DNA from: Devosia sp. RR2S18
Lineage (GTDB): Bacteria > Pseudomonadota > Alphaproteobacteria > Rhizobiales > Devosiaceae
Reading direction: 5' to 3'
DNA length: 64,000 nt
Assembly: GCF_030177755.1 (NCBI RefSeq)
Contig: NZ_CP126539.1
Coordinates: forward strand, 2,256,001 to 2,320,000
Below, one piece after another: positions 28,738-37,190 of this stretch; position 1 is the stretch's first letter; the number at the start of each line of letters is the position of its first letter. The notes beneath the pieces were generated by a model. It had not been told where the DNA came from and ran no database searches. It saw nothing but the letters and a program-made list of their open reading frames with translations. The position numbers and the translations under genes were made by a program.

Positions 28738-28751
28738 CCTTAAGCTTAAGG
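28738..28751. promoter_or_regulatory. 14-bp perfect palindrome upstream of topA
   Basis: CCTTAAGCTTAAGG is a perfect inverted repeat without a spacer, 21 bp before the topA ATG in the gap shared with the divergent reductase gene. It could be an operator or a supercoiling-sensitive element; there is no direct evidence of binding. Confidence 0.3.
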
Positions 28752-28772
28752 CGTTGCGGAACAGGATACCCC

Positions 28773-31400
28773 ATGAAGGTCGTCGTCGTTGAAAGTCCGG
28801 CTAAAGCCAAGACAATCAACAAATATTTGGGCAAGGACTATGAAGTCCTGGCCAGCTTCGGCCATATCCGGGATCTGCCGTCCAAGGACGGTTCGGTGCG
28901 TCCCGACGAAGATTTTGCCATGTCCTGGGAGGTCGACACCGCCGCCAAGAAGCGGGTCGCCGACATCGCCAATGCCCTCAAAAATGCTGACGGACTGATC
29001 CTCGCAACCGACCCGGATCGTGAGGGAGAAGCCATTTCCTGGCACATCATGGATGTGCTCCGGCAGAAGAAAGCGCTTAAGAAGGACACCCCCGTCCAGC
29101 GCGTGGTGTTCAACGCCATCACCAAGGATGCGGTGACCGCAGCCATGGCCAATCCCCGCGACATCGACATGCCGCTGGTGGATGCCTATCTCGCCCGCCG
29201 TGCGCTCGATTACCTTGTGGGCTTTACCTTGTCGCCCATTCTCTGGCGCAAGCTCCCCGGCTCACGCTCGGCAGGCCGCGTGCAGTCGGTGGCGTTGCGC
29301 CTTGTCTCGGAACGCGAATCCGAGATCGAAAGGTTCAAACCGGAGGAATACTGGTCCGTTGAGGCCAAGCTGGCCCAGCAGGGCAAGAGCTTTCTTGCGC
29401 GCCTGTTCTCGGTCGACGGCAAGCGGACAGACAAGCTCGACATCAAGACCGGCGAAGACGCGGCAGCGATCAAGCAGCTGATCGAAAAAGGCCAGTTCAA
29501 CGTCACCAACGTTGAGAAGAAGCCGACCAAGCGCAATCCCTATGCGCCTTTCACCACCTCTTCGCTGCAGCAGGATGCGTCTTCGCGCGTCGGCTTCTCG
29601 CCGTCCCGGACCATGCAGATCGCACAGCGCCTCTACGAGGATGGCTTGATTACCTATATGCGAACCGACGGCGTGCAGATGGCGCCTGAGGCCATCGGCA
29701 TGGCACGCTCCGTGATCGGCAAGTATTTCGGCGAAGAATACCTTCCCGAAAAAGCCCGTATCTACCAGACCAAGGCCAAGAACGCACAGGAAGCGCACGA
29801 GGCCATCCGCCCCACCGATATGTTCAAGCGGCCCGAGAACCTCAATCTCGATGCCGACCAGGCCAAGCTCTATGGGCTGATCTGGCGCCGCACCCTCGCC
29901 TCGCAGATGCGTTCTGCTGAGATCGATCGCACGACGGCGAGCATCGCGGTGAACGTGCCGGGCCGCACGGTGGAGCTGCGTGCAACCGGTTCGGTCGTCA
30001 CCTTCCCCGGCTTTCTCACCCTTTATGGGGTCGAAGCGAAGTCGGACGACGACAACGAAGACGAGGAGAGCCGCGAATTGCCGCCGCTGGCCGTCGGCGA
30101 CAAGCCGGACCTTCAGGGCGTCGACATCGAGCAGCACTTCACTCAGCCGCCTTCGCGCTACACCGAAGCCAGCCTGATCAAGAAGATGGAGGAGCTCGGC
30201 ATCGGGCGCCCCTCGACCTATGCTGCGACGCTGACCACCCTTAAAGATCGCGACTATGTCCGGCTCGAGGGCAAAGCACTGCACCCCGAGGACCGCGGAC
30301 GCATCGTCACGGCGTTTCTCGAGAGCTTCTTCAACCGCTATGTCGAATACGGCTTCACTGCTGGGCTCGAAGAACAGCTCGACGAGATTTCGGCCGGCAA
30401 GCTCGACTACAAACAGGTGCTGCGCGACTTCTGGCGCGACTTCACGGCCGCAACCGAGGAGATCAAGGACCTTCGCGTTTCCGAAGTCCTCGACGCGCTC
30501 AATGATTTGCTCGCTGACCACATCTTCCCGCCCAAGGCGGATGGCGGCGATCCACGCCGTTGCCCCACCTGCGGCACCGGCACCCTGTCGCTGAAGCTGG
30601 GCAAGTTCGGCGCTTTCATCGGCTGCTCGAACTATCCCGAGTGCAAGCACACCATGCAGCTCTCGGACGCGGCGACCGGGCAATCCAGCGAGGCAGCTCC
30701 GGGCGATGGTGTGCTCGGCACCGATCCGGAATCGGGCGAGGAAGTGCACCTCAAGACTGGCCGGTTCGGCCCATATGTTCAGCTCGGCGATAGCAAGGAG
30801 CCCAAAAGATCTTCCCTGCCCCGCGGCTGGGAGGCGACGACGCTTACGCTCGAAAAAGCGCTCCAGCTGCTTTCGCTTCCGCGCGAAGTGGGTCTCCACC
30901 CAGAGAGTGGGCAGCCTATAACCGCCGGTATCGGTCGTTATGGTCCGTTCATCCTCCACGACGGCAAATATGCAAACCTGCCTGACGTGGAGGAAGTCTT
31001 CACGGTTGGGATCAACCGCGCCGTTGATCTCATCGCGCAGAAAGCTGCTGGCGGTTTTAGCCGCGGCAAGGGTGCGATCCCCGCTGCCATCCAGACATTC
31101 GAGCATGACAACGGATCGGTCACTGTGCGCGCCGGCCGCTATGGTCCTTATGTCAATCAGGGCAAGGTCAACGCCACCATCCCCAAGGACGTAAAGCCCG
31201 AGGATGTGACGCTGGCGCAGGCTCTCGAATGGATCGCGGCGCGTGCCGAGGCAACCGGCACCAAGATCAAGAAAGCTCCCGCCAAAAAAGCAGCCGCGAA
31301 AAAGCCTGCAGCCAAGAAGGCTGCGCCGAAAAAGGCGACCACTGCCAAGAAAGCTGCTCCGAAGAAGAAGACTGCCGCTGACGAGGATATCCCCTTCTAG
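28773..31400 (+). CDS. topA: DNA topoisomerase I with basic C-terminal tail
   Basis: Type IA topoisomerase relaxing negative supercoils. 875 residues. The TOPRIM domain has VVVESPAKAKTINKYLG at the N-terminus and DPDREGEAISWH (about 85). The active-site tyrosine is in LITYMRTDGVQM (about 295). A zinc ribbon, CPTCGTGTLSLKLGKFGAF then CSNYPEC, lies at about 595-625, followed by further glycine-rich C-terminal repeats. The last 45 residues are Lys/Ala/Pro repeats of the AAKKPAAKKAAPKK type, like histone H1 tails, as in many alphaproteobacterial TopA proteins. AGGA precedes the ATG by 7 bases. Confidence 0.96.
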   Translation: MKVVVVESPAKAKTINKYLGKDYEVLASFGHIRDLPSKDGSVRPDEDFAMSWEVDTAAKKRVADIANALKNADGLILATDPDREGEAISWHIMDVLRQKKALKKDTPVQRVVFNAITKDAVTAAMANPRDIDMPLVDAYLARRALDYLVGFTLSPILWRKLPGSRSAGRVQSVALRLVSERESEIERFKPEEYWSVEAKLAQQGKSFLARLFSVDGKRTDKLDIKTGEDAAAIKQLIEKGQFNVTNVEKKPTKRNPYAPFTTSSLQQDASSRVGFSPSRTMQIAQRLYEDGLITYMRTDGVQMAPEAIGMARSVIGKYFGEEYLPEKARIYQTKAKNAQEAHEAIRPTDMFKRPENLNLDADQAKLYGLIWRRTLASQMRSAEIDRTTASIAVNVPGRTVELRATGSVVTFPGFLTLYGVEAKSDDDNEDEESRELPPLAVGDKPDLQGVDIEQHFTQPPSRYTEASLIKKMEELGIGRPSTYAATLTTLKDRDYVRLEGKALHPEDRGRIVTAFLESFFNRYVEYGFTAGLEEQLDEISAGKLDYKQVLRDFWRDFTAATEEIKDLRVSEVLDALNDLLADHIFPPKADGGDPRRCPTCGTGTLSLKLGKFGAFIGCSNYPECKHTMQLSDAATGQSSEAAPGDGVLGTDPESGEEVHLKTGRFGPYVQLGDSKEPKRSSLPRGWEATTLTLEKALQLLSLPREVGLHPESGQPITAGIGRYGPFILHDGKYANLPDVEEVFTVGINRAVDLIAQKAAGGFSRGKGAIPAAIQTFEHDNGSVTVRAGRYGPYVNQGKVNATIPKDVKPEDVTLAQALEWIAARAEATGTKIKKAPAKKAAAKKPAAKKAAPKKATTAKKAAPKKKTAADEDIPF

Positions 31401-31407
31401 GGAGGGA

Positions 31408-31794
31408 TCAGGCGATCACCTGAGCCACTTCCCAGATGTGCCCGGACGGATCTGCGAAAGCGGCCGTCCTGCGCCCCCATGGTCGGTCAATCGGGCCGTT
31501 GAGCAGCGCAACACCAGCCTTGGCGAGCTCATTGCAAACGGCGTCGACATCGTCGACGCGGACCGTCAACAGCATGCTGGCTCCGGCCTTGGCTGAGGCG
31601 ATACCAGCTGGTTCGACAAGCGCCGGCGCTTCTTCGACCGCCAGGAGGTTCACCATGGTGCCGGAGAGGTCAATCACCGCCGAAACCTCGTCCTCAAAAA
31701 CAATATCGGCTGAAAAGATGCGACGGTAGAAGTCTTTGGATCCCACGATGTCATTCACGAACAGGGTGATGACCTCGATCTGATTGGGTAGCAT
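31408..31794 (-). CDS. VOC family protein (glyoxalase/bleomycin-resistance superfamily)
   Basis: 128 residues forming two beta-alpha-beta-beta-beta units: IEVITLFVNDIVGSKDFY at the N-terminus and the C-terminal half with GPIDRPWGRRTAAFADPSGH and IWEVAQ. The final Glu in IWEV and the N-terminal residues could bind a metal, but the usual N-terminal His is not obvious. Function within the superfamily (isomerase, dioxygenase, resistance) cannot be assigned. ATG 31794 follows GGAGG by 6 bases; the longer frame runs into intergenic repeats. It is convergent with topA, 7 bp away. Confidence 0.82.
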   Translation of the reverse strand: MLPNQIEVITLFVNDIVGSKDFYRRIFSADIVFEDEVSAVIDLSGTMVNLLAVEEAPALVEPAGIASAKAGASMLLTVRVDDVDAVCNELAKAGVALLNGPIDRPWGRRTAAFADPSGHIWEVAQVIA

Positions 31795-31900
31795 GCTGAT
31801 CCTCCCCTCGGCGTAGCGCTCAACCGGAGGGTACTCGCCGAAACTGTCTACGCAAAGCCGTAGCATGAGCATTGTACATCGCTCCCTACGCTGCACCGGG

Positions 31901-32007
31901 AACCCCCACCCGGCCTCCCCCTGGGAGGGGGAGGTGAAGGGGAGCACCGGCACTGCGGCAAGCTCGATTGGTTCCTCCCCCTCCCAGGGGGAGGCTAGGT
32001 GGGGGTT
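31901..32007. repeat. Inverted repeat pair of G/C-rich 34-bp arms
   Basis: The left arm (31901-31934) and the reverse complement of the right arm (31974-32007) are identical at 32 of 34 positions; the difference is CG against TA in the middle. Each arm contains its own hairpin (CCTCCCCC, TGG loop region, GAGGGGGAGG). The spacer is 39 bp. This layout is that of a REP/BIME-like intergenic element. It lies 5' of the VOC gene and far upstream of rnr. Confidence 0.75.
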
Positions 32008-32025
32008 TCTACCCCATCACCTAAT

Positions 32026-32057
32026 CTATCCACCTATCCACCTATCCACCTATCCCC
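32026..32057. repeat. Tandem repeat, four copies of an 8-bp unit
   Basis: CTATCCAC is repeated at 32026, 32034 and 32042, with a fourth copy CTATCCCC at 32050. It directly follows the inverted repeat element. A short repeat of this kind can vary in copy number by slippage; no gene reads through it. Confidence 0.8.
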
Positions 32058-32175
32058 ATCCCCTAAACGTCAGCTACACTCCCTCCATTCCCCCGCAGGA
32101 GCGGCGCTGCAGCGAACAGACAGGCGGGTGGAACCACGGGACTTCGGGGAGATCGCCCCCGGAGTGGGTCCGAGC

Positions 32176-32311
32176 GGTGTTGGCCGGATATACGCCTCTC
32201 CCTGCCTGTTTTGGGGAGACGCAACACCAGCTGGTCCGGCAAATCCCGGCTAACCCCGAGGCGAAGTCGTCTCACCTACTACCAATCGCACGAGGCGGCG
32301 TCGCCTCGGGG
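32176..32311 (+). other. Hairpin-rich intergenic segment upstream of rnr
   Basis: The gap between the VOC gene and rnr (31795-32427) holds no supported gene. After the repeats, two strong dyads appear. One pairs GGTGTTG (32176) with CAACACC (32222) and has an inner CTCCC/GGGAG. The other pairs CCCCGAGGCGA (32254) with TCGCCTCGGGG (32301). The right arm of the second can instead pair with CGAGGCG (32291-32297), so two folds are mutually exclusive. It could be an rnr leader element, a small RNA or simply repeat DNA; no T-run follows. Confidence 0.4.
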
Positions 32312-32335
32312 TCCGCTCCACTTCGCGCAACCGGC

Positions 32336-32360
32336 GGAACCAAGTTCCGGCGGCGTGTTT
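32336..32360 (+). promoter_or_regulatory. Possible EcfG-type promoter upstream of rnr
   Basis: GGAAC at 32336-32340 is followed by a T-rich GTTTT at 32357-32361. This fits the looser form GGAAC-N18/19-TT described for RpoE2, but the spacing to GTT is one base shorter than the tighter consensus and the C before GTT is missing. It lies about 70 bp before the rnr ATG. Weaker than the match at 14942. Confidence 0.35.
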
Positions 32361-32427
32361 TCACGTCTGTTTGGTAATGCGCGCCAACTGCCCTATCTAT
32401 GGATCATATCCAGAAGAAACAGAATTC

Positions 32428-34707
32428 ATGCCCAAGACAAAAACATCAAAGAACACATCGGGGCCTAAACGTGCGCGCCAGCTGCGTGCCGACGAACTGC
32501 CGACCCGCGAGCAATTGCTCGAAGCTCTGGCGACCGAGCCAGACGTAAAGGGAAAGCGCGACCTGGCGAAAATTTTCGGTATTCGCGGTGAAATGCGAAA
32601 GCCCTTCAAGGCCATGCTCGCAGAACTCGAGGGCGAAGGCGTCATAACGCGCACGCGCAAGGCACTGCGCCGCACTGCCGCGCTGCCTGCCGTAACCGTC
32701 CTCGACATCCCGACCGATGCCGACCCGGACGATCTCCACGCCTTCCCGGCACAATGGAATGACGAAGAGGGCGAGCGACCACGCGTTCAGGTCCTTGGTG
32801 GCCGCGACGCTCGTGTCGTGCCCGCCCCTGGCGACCGCATCTTGGCCCGCATCGATGCCGGCGAAGATGAGATCCCGCACTACACCGCCAAGGCGATGAA
32901 GATCCTCGACAAGCCGCGTCGCGCCCATATCGGCATCGTCCGCATGGACGAGGATGGCGCACGTCTGATCCCCGTGGAGCGCAAGCAGAAGGAAATGCGA
33001 ATCCCCGCCGGAGACCTTGGCGACGCGAAGGACGGCGACCTTGTCGAAGTGGAGGTTAAGCTCTCGGGTCGCCTGATGATTCCCCGAGCCAAGGTCACCA
33101 ATGTGATCGGCAACCCTATGTCCGAAGGGGCGATCAGCCTCATCGCCATCCACTCCTATGAAATTCCCTATCGCTTCCCTGCTGCCGTCGTGCGCGAGGC
33201 CGATGAAGCCAAGGAAGCGGGGCTCAAGGGGCGCGAAGATTGGCGCGATCTGCCGCTCATCACCATCGACCCAGCAGACGCCAAGGACCATGACGACGCC
33301 GTCTATGCGCAGCCGGATGAGGACGAGAACAATCCGGGTGGCCACATAGTCTATGTCGCCATCGCCGACGTCTCCGCCTATGTCCAGCCCGGCTCGGCGC
33401 TGGACCGGGAAGCCTATCTGCGCGGCAACTCGGTCTACTTTCCCGACCGCGTTGTGCCGATGCTGCCCGAGCGCATCTCCAACGACCTCTGCTCGCTCCG
33501 TGAAGGTGAACCACGGGCAGCCATGGCGGTGCGTATGGTCATGGGGGCCGACGGGCGCAAGCGCTCACACAGCTTCCATCGCGTGTTGATGCGCTCGGCC
33601 GCCAAGGTCAGCTATCAGCAGGCCCAGGCGGCGATTGACGGACAGCCCGACGACAAGACCGGACCCATTCTCGAACCTGTCCTCAAGCCTTTGTGGGCAG
33701 CCTATGAAGCCATGACCAAGGCACGCGAGCAGCGCGGACCACTCGACCTGGACCTACCTGAGCGTAAGATCCTGCTCGACGACAAGGGCATGGTGCGCGA
33801 CATCCATGTTCCCGAGCGGCTCGATGCCCACCGACTCATCGAAGAGATGATGATCGCGGCGAACGTGGCGGCGGCCGAGACGCTCGAGCAGAAGCGTTCG
33901 CCCGTGATGTATCGGGTCCATGATGAGCCTTCCGGTGAAAAGCTCTCCGCCCTTCGTGACTTCCTGGGGTCGCTCGACATCGCCATGAAGAAGTCAGATG
34001 CCGTGAAGGCCAAGGACTTTAATGGCATTCTCGCCCAAGCTCGCCGCGCCAACAACATCGAGCAGGTGAGTGAAATGGTGCTGCGCTCGCAGGCGCAGGC
34101 CGAATACGCGCCAGAGAACTATGGCCACTTCGGTCTGAACTTGGATCGATACGCCCATTTCACGTCACCGATCCGGCGCTATGCCGACCTCATCGTGCAC
34201 CGCGCCCTGGTGAAGGCTCTCGATCTCGGTACCGGCGGGCTCAGCGACCAGGAAGCACTCAAGCTCCCCGGCATCGCCCAGCACATCTCGGCCACTGAAC
34301 GGCGGGCTATGCTGGCGGAGCGCGAAACCTCCGACCGGCTCCTGGCTCAGTTCCTGTCGACCAAGATCGGTGCTCGGTTCGAAGGCCGCATCTCGGGCGT
34401 GACTCGCTCGGGATTGTTCGTTCGGCTGCTGGAAACGGGGGCAGACGGCTTCATCCCCGCCTCCACCCTCGGCGAGGATTACTATCGCTACGTGGAAGAG
34501 CAGCAGGCCATGATCGGCGAGCGGACCGGGGAGAAGTTCGGCCTGGGCGAGCGGGTCACCGTGCGCCTGCTGGAAGCAGCACCCGTCGCCGGCGCGATGC
34601 GGTTCGAACTCCTCTCGGAGGGCACCCGCGTCAATCCGTCATCTATAAAGCGCGGCAGTCGCAGACCATCTCAGTCGCGCAGCTTCAAAGGCCGTCGGAA
34701 GAAGTGA
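32428..34707 (+). CDS. rnr: Ribonuclease R
   Basis: Processive 3'-5' exoribonuclease that degrades structured RNA and helps in rRNA quality control and cold adaptation. 759 residues. An N-terminal helix-turn-helix-like region precedes cold-shock domains (about 80-230). The RNB catalytic domain carries the metal site in ITIDPADAKDHDDAVYA (about 285-300). An S1 domain follows at about 645-735 (FEGRISGVTRSGLFVRLLE), and a basic tail ends in RSFKGRRKK. The ATG at 32428 starts MPKTKTSKN; upstream frame is intergenic. Confidence 0.95.
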   Translation: MPKTKTSKNTSGPKRARQLRADELPTREQLLEALATEPDVKGKRDLAKIFGIRGEMRKPFKAMLAELEGEGVITRTRKALRRTAALPAVTVLDIPTDADPDDLHAFPAQWNDEEGERPRVQVLGGRDARVVPAPGDRILARIDAGEDEIPHYTAKAMKILDKPRRAHIGIVRMDEDGARLIPVERKQKEMRIPAGDLGDAKDGDLVEVEVKLSGRLMIPRAKVTNVIGNPMSEGAISLIAIHSYEIPYRFPAAVVREADEAKEAGLKGREDWRDLPLITIDPADAKDHDDAVYAQPDEDENNPGGHIVYVAIADVSAYVQPGSALDREAYLRGNSVYFPDRVVPMLPERISNDLCSLREGEPRAAMAVRMVMGADGRKRSHSFHRVLMRSAAKVSYQQAQAAIDGQPDDKTGPILEPVLKPLWAAYEAMTKAREQRGPLDLDLPERKILLDDKGMVRDIHVPERLDAHRLIEEMMIAANVAAAETLEQKRSPVMYRVHDEPSGEKLSALRDFLGSLDIAMKKSDAVKAKDFNGILAQARRANNIEQVSEMVLRSQAQAEYAPENYGHFGLNLDRYAHFTSPIRRYADLIVHRALVKALDLGTGGLSDQEALKLPGIAQHISATERRAMLAERETSDRLLAQFLSTKIGARFEGRISGVTRSGLFVRLLETGADGFIPASTLGEDYYRYVEEQQAMIGERTGEKFGLGERVTVRLLEAAPVAGAMRFELLSEGTRVNPSSIKRGSRRPSQSRSFKGRRKK

Positions 34708-34708
34708 T

Positions 34709-35113
34709 ATGAGCTCTGAACCTCACACCCTCGACAATCGCAGCGTCGCCCAGGCGGCCTGGCGCGGGACGCTCTGCAAGTGCCCCCATTGTGGCGAGGG
34801 CAAGCTGTTCAGGGCCTATCTCAAAGTCACCGATTATTGCGGCGCCTGCGGCGAGCAGCTCAACCTCCATCGCGCCGATGATTTCCCGCCCTACATCGCC
34901 ATCATGATCGTGGGGCACCTGCTCGTGGCGGTGATGCTGCATATGGAGATGATCTGGCACGTCAATCCGCTGACCTATCTCTATACCATGATACCACTCG
35001 CCGTGGTTCTGCCGCTCCTGATGTTGCCTTCCATCAAGGGGGCTATCGTCGGCTTCCAATGGGCAAACCGGATGCATGGCTTCGACCCGGCTCAGCGCGA
35101 GCAGAAGGCTTGA
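34709..35113 (+). CDS. DUF983 family membrane protein
   Basis: 134 residues. The N-terminal half has two zinc-finger-like Cys pairs, CPHCGEGKLF and CGACGEQLNLH, and then the family motif RADDFPPYIAIMI. Two membrane helices follow (about 68-90 and 95-115). It is consistently found after rnr in Hyphomicrobiales. A role in respiratory or membrane biogenesis has been suggested for the family but is not established. It starts 1 bp after the rnr stop, so it is cotranscribed. Confidence 0.88.
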   Translation: MSSEPHTLDNRSVAQAAWRGTLCKCPHCGEGKLFRAYLKVTDYCGACGEQLNLHRADDFPPYIAIMIVGHLLVAVMLHMEMIWHVNPLTYLYTMIPLAVVLPLLMLPSIKGAIVGFQWANRMHGFDPAQREQKA

Positions 35114-35197
35114 CATATGGCGGCAAATCCGTAGGTTGCGCGCAATTCCCGAGCGCTGCCCGTTGGCGGCGCCCTTTTGTTTGTCGAGGACACTCCA

Positions 35198-35365
35198 ATG
35201 GCTAAAGCCAACACTGTCAAGATCAAGCTCGTGTCCACGGCTGACACCGGCTTCTACTACGTGACCAAGAAGAACGCTCGCACACAGACCGAGAAGCTCT
35301 CGTTCAACAAGTACGATCCGGTCGCCCGCAAGCACGTCGAGTTCAAGGAAGCCAAGATCAAGTAA
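35198..35365 (+). CDS. rpmG: 50S ribosomal protein L33 (zinc-independent form)
   Basis: 55 residues from ATG 35198, starting [19 protein letters not shown]. It lacks the two CxxC pairs of zinc-binding L33, so it is the cysteine-free form, which does not depend on zinc supply. A strong terminator follows within 35 bp. The upstream 85-bp gap after the DUF983 gene may hold its promoter. Confidence 0.95.
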   Translation: MAKANTVKIKLVSTADTGFYYVTKKNARTQTEKLSFNKYDPVARKHVEFKEAKIK

Positions 35366-35396
35366 TCTGGCGTCTTTACGAGCTAAGTCATTTGGA

Positions 35397-35428
35397 AGCC
35401 CTGCATCATGCGATGCGGGGCTTTTAAT
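35397..35428 (+). terminator. Intrinsic terminator of rpmG
   Basis: An 11-bp stem (AGCCCTGCATC, loop ATGC, GATGCGGGGCT, with one G-U pair) is followed by TTTTAATTT. It is located 32 bp after the rpmG stop. Confidence 0.9.
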
Positions 35429-35453
35429 TTATACCCGTGCCGTTGACCGGCGC

Positions 35454-35655
35454 TATAATCGTTGGCAGCCTAGAGACGTCAGGGGAACAAAGGAGTGGCT
35501 GGTCCGGAGCGGCATGTCGAAGAGGCCACTCTGTCCGCGTCCGGACCAACCGCCCTACGGTACTCAGGAGTTGCGGCGGACCTGAGAAGAGCCGTAGGGA
35601 ACTCGCAGCGGCCGGTTCGTCGGGGGGCGCGCTGGTGTTGACGTCAACCTACGCT
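35454..35655 (+). ncRNA. Candidate structured RNA between rpmG and pleD
   Basis: The gap 35366-35744 lies between two convergent genes and has no supported ORF, yet it is full of paired segments. GGTCCGGA (35501) pairs with TCCGGACC (35540), with inner GCGG/CCGC. CCCTACGG (35553) pairs with CCGTAGGG (35592), with inner CTCAGG/CCTGAG and outer AACCG/CGGTT. GACGTCA (35475) can close the whole with TGACGTC (35639). GAGTGGC (35493) can also pair with GCCACTC (35525), competing with or forming a pseudoknot with the first hairpin. A TATAAT at 35454 would start a transcript near 35465. It does not show the conserved cores of tmRNA, RNase P RNA or SRP RNA. The strand and existence of the RNA are inferred. 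Confidence 0.4.
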
Positions 35656-35744
35656 TTCGCCGGGCAAACTCAAGCAAATCCCGCCCTTTGAAGCCGGTAA
35701 GTGCTTGTTAATTATAACAGATAACCCTAACAGGCGATGTGAAG

Positions 35745-37115
35745 CTACGCCGCGTCGAAAACAACGCGATTACGGCCCTCGCGCTTGGCCCGGTAGAGCG
35801 CCAGATCAGCGCGCTTGATCAGGGTCTCGGGCGTATCGCTTTCGGTTTCGTTGAGTGCCACGCCGGCCGATACGGTCAGCGACAGCGGCCGCCCCGCACC
35901 AACGTCAAAGCTGCGCTCGGCAATGGCGTTGCGGACGCGTTCAGCAACGGCTTCGGCTTGCTGGTGGTCGGTGTCGGGCATGAGCACCACGAACTCCTCC
36001 CCGCCAAAGCGGCAGGCCAGGTCCACGCCACGGATGTTGCGCTTCAATCGCGCCGCAAATTCCTTGAGCGCGGCGTCGCCGGCATCGTGGCCGTAGGTGT
36101 CGTTCACGGCCTTGAAGTGGTCGATATCGAGAATCATCAGCGCCATGTCCCGATCCTGGCTCTGGGCCTTCTCGAGCATCACGGAGAGGTGCCGGTCCAA
36201 ATAGCGCCGGTTGTAGAGCCCGGTCATGTCGTCGGTGACAGCCAGGGCCATGGTGTTGTTGACGCTCTGCCGCAGCTCCTGGGCGTAGCGGTGGCGCCGG
36301 ATCTGCGTCCGCACCCGGGCGGCGAGTTCGTTCCGCTCCACGGGGCGGCTGATATAGTCGTTCACGCCAAGGTCGAGCGCGCGCATCACCTTGGGCTTAT
36401 CGACCTCATCGGACATCAGGATGATCGGCAGCGTCCGAGTGTGCTCGAGCGTCCGGATCTGCGAACAGACGCGCAACGGGTCGAAATCCGTCAGCGACAT
36501 CGCGATCAACGCGAGTTCGTAATGGGCGCCGGTTACCTGAAACACGGCATCGGCAGGCTGGGTCAGGATGTCGACCCTGTGTTCGGGCGTAAGGTACCCC
36601 TTGATGCGTTCGGCGTGGCGGCCATCCGAGTCGATAATCAGAATGGAGCCACCGGCCGAGGTGACCTGGTCCATCGCCCGCATGGCATCTTCGATGGCAA
36701 TCTGCTGCCCGGTGGTGGCGCGCGCCCGCAGTTCGTCGGTCAGCGATTTGAGCCGCACGAGACTTTTGACCCGAGCCAGCAATTGCATGTCATCGACCGG
36801 CTTGGTCAGGAAGTCATCGGCACCCACTTGCAGGCCCCGCACCCGGTCGGAGGGCTGGTCCAGCGCTGTGACCATGAGGACGGGAATGTGCTGGGTGCGG
36901 GTATCGGCCTTGAGACGCTGGCAAACCTCGAACCCGTCCATGTCCGGCATCATCACGTCTAGAAGGACGATGTCGATGTCCGAACTCTGGCAGAGGGAGA
37001 GCGCCTCGGGTCCGGAAGACGCCGTTACAACGTCATAGTACTCGGCGTTCAGCCGAGCTTCGAGCAGGCGAACATTGGTGGGAATGTCGTCGACGATAAG
37101 AACGCGTGCGGTCAC
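35745..37115 (-). CDS. pleD: PleD family diguanylate cyclase response regulator
   Basis: 456 residues: two receiver domains and a GGDEF cyclase. Receiver 1 (about 3-120) has the phospho-acceptor in [15 protein letters not shown]. Receiver 2 (about 150-270) has lost the acceptor ([13 protein letters not shown]), as in PleD, where it serves dimerisation. The cyclase domain has [12 protein letters not shown], with the inhibitory site RGVD five residues upstream. Phosphorylated PleD makes c-di-GMP at the developing pole in Caulobacter. GTG start with GGGGG upstream. It follows divK by 75 bp on the same strand. Confidence 0.95.
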   Translation of the reverse strand: MTARVLIVDDIPTNVRLLEARLNAEYYDVVTASSGPEALSLCQSSDIDIVLLDVMMPDMDGFEVCQRLKADTRTQHIPVLMVTALDQPSDRVRGLQVGADDFLTKPVDDMQLLARVKSLVRLKSLTDELRARATTGQQIAIEDAMRAMDQVTSAGGSILIIDSDGRHAERIKGYLTPEHRVDILTQPADAVFQVTGAHYELALIAMSLTDFDPLRVCSQIRTLEHTRTLPIILMSDEVDKPKVMRALDLGVNDYISRPVERNELAARVRTQIRRHRYAQELRQSVNNTMALAVTDDMTGLYNRRYLDRHLSVMLEKAQSQDRDMALMILDIDHFKAVNDTYGHDAGDAALKEFAARLKRNIRGVDLACRFGGEEFVVLMPDTDHQQAEAVAERVRNAIAERSFDVGAGRPLSLTVSAGVALNETESDTPETLIKRADLALYRAKREGRNRVVFDAA

Positions 37116-37190
37116 TCTGGCCCCCAGATACCAGTTCGCCGCTCACTGGCGTCCACCAGGACAAGCGGCATGTCGCTCCGAGCACTAGGC

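Noticed and set aside
29262..31106. 614-codon open frame on the minus strand opposite topA
   Set aside because: Antisense shadow of a GC-rich gene; topA on the other strand has all family motifs, and this frame has no recognisable domain.
31865..32377. ORFs across the intergenic repeats before rnr
   Set aside because: They translate the repeat arms and the 8-bp tandem array; low complexity with no start signals.
35442..35459. TTGACC and TATAAT treated as a full -35/-10 promoter
   Set aside because: The two are only 5 bp apart; the TATAAT alone is kept as a weak start indication.
35437..35691. 84-codon ORF in the rpmG-pleD gap
   Set aside because: No ribosome site; it runs through strong RNA hairpins and has no protein-like pattern.
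35739..36962. 407-codon plus-strand frame opposite pleD
   Set aside because: Shadow; pleD has complete receiver and GGDEF motifs on the minus strand.
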